Shown here piece by piece: positions 7,933-12,871 of a stretch of 12,871 nucleotides of DNA. Numbering within the stretch: position 1 is the first letter of the stretch; each line of letters begins with the position of its first letter. Both the position numbers and the translations under genes were made by a program. The DNA comes from CAMCXT01 sp046302715 (GTDB lineage Bacteria > Bacteroidota > Bacteroidia > M30B66). A model generated the notes under the pieces. It was given only the letters and a program-made list of their open reading frames with translations. It was not told the origin of the DNA and did no database searches. The stretch is taken from the NCBI GenBank assembly GCA_046302715.1, contig JBKCHQ010000183.1:1-12871 (forward strand), read 5' to 3'.

Positions 7933-7940
7933 CAAAGGTA
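7933..7940 (-). promoter_or_regulatory. Bacteroidota-type -7 promoter element of the ccm operon
   Basis: On the minus strand this reads TACCTTTG, a full match to the Bacteroidota -7 consensus TAnnTTTG. No TTG is seen 17-23 nt upstream, so the -33 element is weak or absent. The box is 13 nt before the listed ccmC ATG, or 43 nt before the alternative ATG at 7887-7889, and would drive the seven-gene run through maf. It lies in the 87-nt gap behind the archaemetzincin gene, which also contains a T-rich stretch on the minus strand. Confidence 0.55.
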
Positions 7941-8006
7941 TGTAGAAAATAAAAAAGGAAGGGCCTAAATTGTTTACAAATTAGCGCAATGATTTGGTGC
8001 TACAAA

Positions 8007-8681
8007 TTAATGCGAGCCGTCCGATTTAAAGTCCCAGCCTTCTTTTTCCATCACATGTTTGCAGGTGTTGCAAAATCCGTTTAACTGATTCAGGTGGTCT
8101 TTACCTTTGGCATCTCGCATCAGGCAGCCTTCCTGTGGGCAATGTTCCAAACCTTGCGTGTGCCCTAATTCGTGTAGTGCAACTTTTGCCAGCTTCTCAA
8201 GTTTGTTGTCGCCATGCAAACGAAAGGTTGATGCCACACACGATTTTCCGGGGCAATACCCAAGGCCCATAATGCCCCAATCTGAATAGGAACCCTTACT
8301 GGTACTGATGTCTTTTGTGGTGAGGCCCATGGTTACAAAATTATCGGGAGTGCGGGCCCTCAAAAAGTCGATGATGGAATCGGCTTTATAGCGGTTGTTG
8401 GGCCGGTAATAAGCCTCTTTGGGTAAGGCAATCGGAGCTTTTGTTACCACCTTTGGGTAATGTTTTTTAATTTCCTGTTCAACATATTGGAGATAGCCAG
8501 TTGGAACATCATCGAAAGGCTGTACCACAATGGTTTTTCCCGATGCAGGTTTCTTAATCGCTGATTTTGCGTTTTTTGAAGTATTGTTTTGGGGCAATAT
8601 GGCATCGGTTTTTTCGCAGGAGGAAACCATCATTGCAAATACAAGGAGGACCAATTTAACTAAACAGGGAATTCGGTTCAT
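8007..8681 (-). CDS. Archaemetzincin family zinc metallopeptidase, predicted lipoprotein
   Basis: The 224-residue protein begins with a lipoprotein signal peptide (hydrophobic stretch 7-18, lipobox VSSC with Cys22), then a low-complexity polar linker (about 28-48) and a catalytic domain. The zinc motif is HELGHTQGLEH at 170-180 (His170, His174, His180 as ligands, Glu171 as base). It is followed by the archaemetzincin signature C181-x4-C186-L-M188 (Met-turn) and C204-x2-C207, whose four cysteines bind a second structural zinc. GLGYCPGKSC (139-148) upstream also fits the family, with two extra cysteines. It is predicted to be an aminopeptidase or endopeptidase tethered to a membrane facing the periplasm or cell surface; the substrate is unknown. 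Most archaemetzincins are about 180 residues and lack a lipoprotein leader, so the extra length here is the leader and linker. It is transcribed toward the ccm operon and divergently from the PLP enzyme at 8835. Confidence 0.9.
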   Translation of the reverse strand: MNRIPCLVKLVLLVFAMMVSSCEKTDAILPQNNTSKNAKSAIKKPASGKTIVVQPFDDVPTGYLQYVEQEIKKHYPKVVTKAPIALPKEAYYRPNNRYKADSIIDFLRARTPDNFVTMGLTTKDISTSKGSYSDWGIMGLGYCPGKSCVASTFRLHGDNKLEKLAKVALHELGHTQGLEHCPQEGCLMRDAKGKDHLNQLNGFCNTCKHVMEKEGWDFKSDGSH

Positions 8682-8707
8682 GGCGCGGGCGATTTATCCT
8701 TACAACG

Positions 8708-8725
8708 GAAAACGAATTCGTTTTC
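8708..8725. repeat. 18-bp perfect palindrome in divergent intergenic region
   Basis: GAAAACGAATTCGTTTTC is a perfect 18-bp dyad with no spacer. It lies 27 nt upstream of the archaemetzincin ATG and 109 nt upstream of the PLP-enzyme ATG, between divergent genes. That size and position fit an operator for a dimeric regulator. No regulator gene is adjacent, so this is inference. Confidence 0.5.
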
Positions 8726-8757
8726 GTACGTTTCTCAAAAAGATTACATTGCATAAT

Positions 8758-8788
8758 TCAAATGGAGTGGTTTACCGCTCCAATTTGA
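8758..8788 (+). other. Strong hairpin in the leader region of the PLP-enzyme gene
   Basis: A stem of TCAAATGGAGTGG with CCGCTCC-A-ATTTGA (13 pairs including one G-U, one bulged A) encloses a TTTA tetraloop. It ends 46 nt before the ATG at 8835. No T-run follows on either strand, so it is not a classical intrinsic terminator. It may be a 5' leader structure or a protein site. Confidence 0.5.
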
Positions 8789-8834
8789 GTATAAAATCTT
8801 ACTTTAATCAAACGAACCCTAAATTCAGGAACGT

Positions 8835-10244
8835 ATGTTAGCATCATTTTTCAGGAAACAGGTTCGCAATGATGTAGATAATAGCCTACAGCACGAAGCC
8901 TATTTTAATGATTTGCGCAAACGTGAATACGGCAGGCTTGATCGCGAAAAGCATGTATATCTCGACTATACGGGCGGGAATTTGTATGCCAAGTCGCAGG
9001 TTGACCAACATTTAAAGGAGCTAGAAGGTCACACTTTTGGTAATCCTCACTCTACCAATCCCACCTCGCAGTATGCCACAAAGCGCGTTGAAGAGGCGCG
9101 TAACAAGGTTTTAGACTTTTTTAATGCACACAATTATTATTGCATCTTCACGCAAAATGCTTCGATGGCCTTAAATATCGTGGGCGAATCGTACCCTTTC
9201 GGTTCTGATGGGCATTTTCTATTATTTACCGATAATCATAATTCGGTAAACGGCATTCGAGAATACTGTTTGCGTCAAGGCGGCGTGTACCAGCATGTGC
9301 CTATGAACTACGATGATCTAACGGTATCTGAAACTGATTTAATGCAGCTTCTTTCGGCTTCAAATGCGCGAAACAAATTATTTGCTTTTCCAGCGCAATC
9401 AAATGTTTCTGGGATAAAGCATGACTTAAGCTGGATAGGTACCGCTCAGGAATTAGGGTGGGATGTGTTACTAGATGCGGCAGCTTTTGTGCCTACATCA
9501 AAACTTGATTTAAGCTTATTCACCCCTGATTTTGTATCGGTATCGTTCTACAAAATATTTGGTTACCCCACTGGTATTGGGTGTTTGCTGGTTAAAAAAT
9601 CCTCGTTTGAAAAATTGCAAAAGAAATGGTTTGCCGGTGGAACGGTTCGATTGGCCTCCGCCATCACCCCCTTTCATTTTTTGACCGATAACCATGAGCG
9701 CTTCGAAAACGGCACGGTAAATTATCTTGATATTCCCGCGCTCACCATTGGACTCAATCATATTGAGCGCATTGGCATGCAACGCATTAGCGAACGTATT
9801 GCCTCGTTAATTACTTATCTGTACAGTAATCTGAAGGAATTAAAGCACAGTAATGGGGAGCCGCAGCTCGATATTTTCGGGTTGCCGGGCACCGAAAAGT
9901 CAGGGGGAACGATGATTATGTGTTTCAGAAACCCTGATGGGAGCAAAATTGGATTTGAAGCGGTGGAAGAGTTGGCAAATGCCCGCGGCATATCTATCCG
10001 CTCGGGCTGTTTCTGCAATCCGGGGCTCGACGAAACCAACAATTGCTTAAGCACTCAGGAAATAAGCAATTATTTTACCGGGCGCAGCTCAGGCGATTAT
10101 TACGATATGATAAAAACGTTACAGAAAATGCGTGGAGCAACACGTGTATCGGTGGGCATCGCCACTACAAAAGCTGATCTCGATACTTTCATTGGTTTTA
10201 CACAAAGTTTTAGGGATAAGCATTTTTCATCATCACTCATTTAG
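8835..10244 (+). CDS. Class V aminotransferase-fold PLP enzyme, similar to the N-terminal cysteine desulfurase domain of molybdenum cofactor sulfurase
   Basis: The 469-residue cytoplasmic protein is a PLP-dependent enzyme of the NifS/SufS/MOCOS fold. Diagnostic stretches are YLDYTGGNLY (42-51), FGNPHSTNPTS (68-78) and FTQNASMALNIVGESYPF (105-122), all close to the MOCOS N-terminal domain. Expected cofactor residues are H135 (NHNSV, ring stacking), D214 (LLDAAAF, pyridine nitrogen) and K240 in SFYKIFGYPTGIGCL (Schiff base). IRSGCFCNPG (388-397) contains the likely persulfide cysteine, Cys392 or Cys394. These support cysteine desulfurase chemistry: L-cysteine to alanine with a protein-bound persulfide. 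The C-terminal MOSC domain of full MOCOS is absent and no molybdenum genes are nearby, so the sulfur acceptor is unknown. The TonB-domain gene follows after 11 nt. The ATG at 8835 is the first in frame before the conserved region. Confidence 0.88.
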   Translation: MLASFFRKQVRNDVDNSLQHEAYFNDLRKREYGRLDREKHVYLDYTGGNLYAKSQVDQHLKELEGHTFGNPHSTNPTSQYATKRVEEARNKVLDFFNAHNYYCIFTQNASMALNIVGESYPFGSDGHFLLFTDNHNSVNGIREYCLRQGGVYQHVPMNYDDLTVSETDLMQLLSASNARNKLFAFPAQSNVSGIKHDLSWIGTAQELGWDVLLDAAAFVPTSKLDLSLFTPDFVSVSFYKIFGYPTGIGCLLVKKSSFEKLQKKWFAGGTVRLASAITPFHFLTDNHERFENGTVNYLDIPALTIGLNHIERIGMQRISERIASLITYLYSNLKELKHSNGEPQLDIFGLPGTEKSGGTMIMCFRNPDGSKIGFEAVEELANARGISIRSGCFCNPGLDETNNCLSTQEISNYFTGRSSGDYYDMIKTLQKMRGATRVSVGIATTKADLDTFIGFTQSFRDKHFSSSLI

Positions 10245-10255
10245 TTGGTAATCAA

Positions 10256-10654
10256 ATGAAAACAGCGGTTTTATTTATTTTCTTTTTACTCTATTCTTAT
10301 AATTCGGAGGCGCAAAATAACGTTATTGCCGACACCGCTTCGCCTGCCTTCGTAGAAACCTTGCCGATTTTTGAGGGAGGCGACCAGATGTTTTATCGTT
10401 TTCTGGTTACCGAGTTGGTATATCCACAAGAAGCGGTGGAGCGCGAGATACAAGGCAAAGTGTTTATAGCTTTTGAAGTGGATACATTAGGACATTTACT
10501 TAACATGAGTGTAATTCGTTCGGTGCACCCTTTGTTAGACGAAGAAGCCATGCGCGTAATTCGAAAATCAGACGGCAAATGGAAACCGGCTACGATTAAT
10601 GGAATTCCTATCTCCTCAAAAATGACCGTGCCCGTAGTGTTTTCATTGCGATAG
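10256..10654 (+). CDS. Small exported protein with TonB C-terminal domain
   Basis: The 132-residue protein has a Sec signal peptide (about 1-19, ending SEA before Gln20), a short linker containing LPIFEGGDQMFYRFL (36-50), and a TonB C-terminal domain at about 55-131. Family features are YPQEAVEREIQGKVFIAFEV (56-75), DTLGHLLNMSVIRSVHPLLD (76-95), then W109-KPATINGIPI and the VPVVFSL end strand. TonB normally couples the inner-membrane proton gradient to outer-membrane receptors through an N-terminal membrane anchor and a proline-rich span. Here both are missing, so it is probably a periplasmic TonB-like protein and not a complete energy transducer. Such stand-alone domains are frequent in Bacteroidota and their role is mostly unknown. 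It is 11 nt behind the PLP-enzyme gene and probably cotranscribed; prfB follows after 71 nt with its own promoter element. Confidence 0.87.
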   Translation: MKTAVLFIFFLLYSYNSEAQNNVIADTASPAFVETLPIFEGGDQMFYRFLVTELVYPQEAVEREIQGKVFIAFEVDTLGHLLNMSVIRSVHPLLDEEAMRVIRKSDGKWKPATINGIPISSKMTVPVVFSLR

Positions 10655-10696
10655 CATGTGTTGCTTATGCATCTTTAACTGCAGGTCGTGTTGGCA

Positions 10697-10721
10697 GCTG
10701 CGAATTTTGTAAGTTTGCAGC
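10697..10721 (+). repeat. Imperfect inverted repeat overlapping the prfB promoter
   Basis: GCTGCGAA and TTTGCAGC are complementary at 7 of 8 positions (the eighth is a G-U pair in RNA) around a 9-nt spacer. The right arm covers the TTTG of the prfB -7 box and ends 4 nt before the ATG. It could be an operator or a chance dyad; no regulator is known from the sequence. Confidence 0.35.
10710..10717 (+). promoter_or_regulatory. prfB: Bacteroidota-type -7 promoter element of prfB
   Basis: TAAGTTTG matches TAnnTTTG completely. A TTG at 10691-10693 lies 16 nt upstream, slightly closer than the usual -33 spacing. The box ends only 8 nt before the prfB ATG (10726), so the transcript would be nearly leaderless or have a leader of a few nucleotides. 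Confidence 0.6.
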
Positions 10722-10725
10722 CGTT

Positions 10726-11824
10726 ATGATCCAACCCGACCAAATTACGTCACTGGATGATCGCCTGGATGCGTTAAGGAGGCATCTTTGACGTCGCCCG
10801 AAAATTAGCCGAAATCGAATTCGAAGAACGCGAAACCACAGCCCCAGGATTTTGGGACGAACCCGAGAAAGCCGAGAAAAAACTCAAGCAGATTCGTGAT
10901 AAAAAAGTGTGGACCGATGCCTTTCGCAAGATTGAATCGGGTCTGGACGATTTAAAGGTATTGCTCGATTTTTTCAAAGAAGGAGGTGCCACCGAAGAGG
11001 AACTCGATCAGCAATATGCACTTGTGATTGAGGCGCTCGAGGATTTGGAGTTCAAAAACATGCTTTCGGGCAAAGAGGATAATTTAAGTTGTGTACTCAC
11101 GATAAATTCAGGTGCCGGCGGCACTGAAAGTTGCGACTGGGCCTCGATGCTGTTTCGTATGTACACCATGTGGGCCGATAAGCAAGGGTATAAAGTTACC
11201 GAGGTAGATTTTCAAGACGGCGACGTGGCGGGAATCAAATCGGCCACCATACAGATTGATGGAGAATTTGCTTTCGGTTATTTAAAAGGCGAAAGCGGCG
11301 TGCATCGCTTGGTTCGGATTTCTCCTTTCGACTCCAACGCACGCAGGCATACTTCATTTGCTTCGGTATATGCGTATCCCTTGATTGACGACTCTATAGA
11401 CATTCAGATTAATCCGGCCGATATTGAGTGGGACACCTTCCGATCAGGCGGTGCCGGCGGACAGAACGTAAACAAGGTGGAAACCGCAGTACGCCTGTTT
11501 CACAAGCCATCGGGAATCATCATCAAGAATCAGGAAAGCCGTTCGCAGTTGCAAAACAAGGAAAAAGCCATGCAGTTGTTGAAGTCGCAATTGTACGAAA
11601 TTGAGTTGCGTAAGCGTCAGGAAAGTACGGCGGCCATCGAAGGCTCGAAGAAGAAAATTGAGTGGGGTTCGCAAATTCGCAACTATGTTTTTCATCCCTA
11701 CAAACTGGTAAAAGACCTACGTACCGATTTCGAAACATCGGATGTTCAGGGTGTAATGGATGGCAATTTAGATGCATTCATCAAATCGTATCTGATGGAA
11801 TACGGGTCAAATGTTACGGCATAG
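10726..11824 (+). CDS. prfB: Peptide chain release factor 2, expressed by programmed +1 frameshift
   Basis: RF2 recognises UGA and UAA in the ribosomal A site and triggers peptide release. The coding sequence is join(10726..10788, 10790..11824). Twenty-one codons from the ATG end at CTT, followed by an in-frame TGA (10789-10791); a +1 shift then continues as GAC GTC GCC for 344 residues, giving 365 in total, normal for the family. The stop-codon recognition tripeptide SPF is at about 199-201 (RISPFDSNARRHTSF) and the peptidyl-transferase GGQ motif at about 244-246 (RSGGAGGQNVNKVET). Both are offset by the same 6 residues from the E. coli protein, so no insertions lie between them. Regulation is autogenous: scarce RF2 slows termination at the early TGA and favours the shift. 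It has its own -7 promoter element just upstream and converges on the T9SS gene at the right. Confidence 0.97.
10777..10792 (+). promoter_or_regulatory. prfB: prfB programmed +1 frameshift signal
   Basis: The site reads AGGAGG CAT CTT TGA C: an internal Shine-Dalgarno-like AGGAGG (10777-10782), a 3-nt spacer, the slippery CTT (10786-10788), then the UGA stop with C as its weak-context fourth base. This is the classical bacterial prfB recoding layout (AGGGGG TAT CTT TGA C in E. coli). The P-site tRNA slips from CUU to UUU and decoding resumes at GAC. Confidence 0.96.
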
Positions 11825-11933
11825 AATATTCCATACCAAAGGCTGATGGCTCTACCATTTTGTTAGCCAACTCAGTAACTGCGCTATGAAGTTTGAGTCT
11901 TGAAAAGATATCGATACGTGTTCGGATGTACAA

Positions 11934-11961
11934 TAAAAAAAGCCGGCTTTTAAGGCCGGCT
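11934..11961 (-). terminator. Rho-independent terminator of the T9SS-cargo gene
   Basis: On the minus strand AGCCGGC and GCCGGCT form a 7-bp GC-rich stem around a 7-nt loop, followed by a run of seven T residues. It starts 24 nt after the stop of the right-hand gene and has the orientation to end its transcript. The plus-strand side has no long T-run, so it would stop prfB transcription only weakly. No better prfB terminator is visible in 11825-11933. Confidence 0.88.
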
Positions 11962-11985
11962 CTAGCGTTTGATTATTAGGAGGTT

Positions 11986-12871
11986 TTAGTTTCGAATAAC
12001 TCTGCTTACCGCAACACGTCCAGCTTCCTGCACATATACAAAGTACAAGCCTGCTTTCATATCAGTCATATCAACTTGTACCTGATTGAAGCCTTTGATT
12101 TCAACACGTCCGATGTTTTTTACCACACGTCCTTGCAAATCGCGGATTTCGATATTCGGATTCTGATACAACACCGGATCAAGAAGAACATTAGCAGTTC
12201 CTACAACCGGATTAGGAGATACGATAATTTCGTTTTGCCAAAGGGATGGAGTGTTCACCGCCTGAATGTCGGAATAGGTAAACTCGCCATTAAAGTCAAC
12301 TTGTTTGAGACGGTAATACGAAACCCCTGCAAACGGATTGCTGTCTTTAATTTGATAGTTTAACATGGCATTGCTGTTTCCGGCTCCATCAACGGTTGCT
12401 ACTTCATTAAACTCACGGGCATCTTTACTGGCTTCCACCACAAAATAGTCGTTATTGGTTTCTGAAGCGGTTGTCCAGGTAACATCCACGGTTCCATCGG
12501 CAGCAACTGCGCTAAAATCAACCAGATTTATAGGGAGCGGATTTTCTGATGTGCTCGATGAAAGTGTAAATGGACTAAAGCTTGAAATAGTACCAGAAGA
12601 AGTAAGTGAACCGGCAACGGTGTTTCCTGAAGTACCGCCATTACCATGATCTCTCCAAGCTGAACCATCCCAGCGGGCAACACGCAAGTCGGCGAGATTA
12701 GTAACGCCACAGCTGGTGGTATTCCATGATAGCGTAACTACGGCACCAGATGTTCCGGCATTGCGGTCTAATGTCCAGTATTCGCAATGGCTTAGGTGGT
12801 CTAATGATGCATCTTTGCTGGAGTGCGGGTATGAACCATCTGAATCGGCAAAGAAGAATGTACCAGTAAAT
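11986..12871 (-). CDS. T9SS type A sorting domain surface/secreted protein (partial, N-terminus outside window)
   Basis: The frame is open from the right edge to a TAA at 11986-11988, giving the last 294 residues of a longer protein. Residues 1-107 are a beta-rich region typical of large Bacteroidota surface proteins, ending in a FSPFTLSSST linker. LPINLVDFSA (112-121) opens a fibronectin III-like module with the conserved TTASETNNDYF and GVSYYRLKQVDFNG blocks. Residues about 213-294 are the type A C-terminal sorting domain, with IIVSPNPV, the IRDLQGRVV strand and GLYFVYVQ near the end. The T9SS recognises this domain, moves the protein across the outer membrane and usually removes the domain while attaching or releasing the cargo. 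The specific role of the mature protein cannot be judged without the N-terminus. A TTG in the frame at 12685-12687 is not the start. An intrinsic terminator lies 24 nt downstream. Confidence 0.92.
   Translation of the reverse strand, partial: FTGTFFFADSDGSYPHSSKDASLDHLSHCEYWTLDRNAGTSGAVVTLSWNTTSCGVTNLADLRVARWDGSAWRDHGNGGTSGNTVAGSLTSSGTISSFSPFTLSSSTSENPLPINLVDFSAVAADGTVDVTWTTASETNNDYFVVEASKDAREFNEVATVDGAGNSNAMLNYQIKDSNPFAGVSYYRLKQVDFNGEFTYSDIQAVNTPSLWQNEIIVSPNPVVGTANVLLDPVLYQNPNIEIRDLQGRVVKNIGRVEIKGFNQVQVDMTDMKAGLYFVYVQEAGRVAVSRVIRN

Noticed and set aside
7965..7982. AT-rich dyad AAATTGTTTACAAATT as a terminator of the archaemetzincin gene.
   Set aside because: The stem is short, almost all A-T, and has a mismatch; the T-rich stretch is too far away for a convincing intrinsic terminator.
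8007..8681. Matrixin or generic metzincin instead of archaemetzincin.
   Set aside because: The HC-x4-C-x-M and C-x2-C cysteines after the zinc helix are specific to archaemetzincins.
9516..9782. Minus-strand open frame inside the PLP-enzyme gene.
   Set aside because: It has no recognisable domain and lies opposite a strongly conserved coding region including the PLP lysine segment; other antisense frames under ccmF, ubiA and prfB are rejected for the same reason.
10726..10791. Early in-frame TGA in prfB read as a sequencing error, short ORF or pseudogene.
   Set aside because: The context AGGAGG-N3-CTT-TGA-C is the classical programmed frameshift site and the +1 frame is an intact RF2 with SPF and GGQ.
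11825..11933. Possible small RNA or prfB terminator in the convergent gap.
   Set aside because: Only 5-bp stems such as TGGCT/AGCCA with long loops are visible, with no U-tract or promoter element.
11986..12687. A complete 233-residue gene starting at the TTG at 12685-12687.
   Set aside because: The same frame stays open and protein-like to the right edge, so the gene is truncated by the window and the TTG is an internal leucine.

Overview
The window looks like a chromosomal segment of a Bacteroidota bacterium; class and genus cannot be fixed from the sequence alone. The evidence is a type IX secretion (T9SS) C-terminal sorting domain at the right end, a Bacteroidota-style multi-domain surface protein at the left end, two copies of the Bacteroidota -7 promoter element (TAnnTTTG), a DUF2520-UbiA-Maf gene group, and few clear Shine-Dalgarno sites before start codons. 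I saw no mobile element, CRISPR array, tRNA or rRNA.

Layout. Positions 1-1490 (minus) hold the N-terminal part of a large exported protein with tandem Ig-like domains; it runs off the left edge. Positions 1546-7919 (minus) are a compact run of seven genes. In transcription order these are a CcmC/CcsA-type haem protein, a CcmD-like membrane peptide, CcmE, a long CcmF, a DUF2520 Rossmann protein, a UbiA prenyltransferase and a Maf nucleotide pyrophosphatase. Gaps are 6-12 nt, with one 14-nt overlap. A -7 element lies just before the first gene. Upstream of it, on the same strand, is a lipoprotein archaemetzincin (8007-8681).

A 153-nt divergent intergenic region with an 18-bp perfect palindrome and a 13-bp hairpin separates the archaemetzincin from a plus-strand set. 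That set is a cysteine-desulfurase-like PLP enzyme resembling the N-terminal domain of molybdenum-cofactor sulfurase, a small exported TonB C-terminal-domain protein 11 nt behind it, and prfB. prfB (release factor 2) carries the classical programmed +1 frameshift and its own -7 promoter element. A terminator at 11934-11961 serves the gene converging from the right, a T9SS type A-sorted surface protein that runs off the right edge.

How the genes work together. CcmC, CcmD, CcmE and CcmF form the haem-handling half of System I cytochrome c maturation: haem is loaded by CcmC (helped by CcmD) onto the CcmE chaperone and passed by CcmF to apocytochromes. CcmE has the CxxxY form of the haem-attachment motif instead of HxxxY. 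CcmA, CcmB and the thiol-handling CcmG/CcmH are not in the window. The last three operon genes are not known cytochrome c factors and look like housekeeping passengers. Nothing here is clearly a new system. The points most worth checking are the prfB recoding site in a phylum that rarely uses Shine-Dalgarno initiation, the CxxxY CcmE, the lipoprotein archaemetzincin, the stand-alone MOCOS-like enzyme, and the unexplained dyads in the divergent intergenic region.
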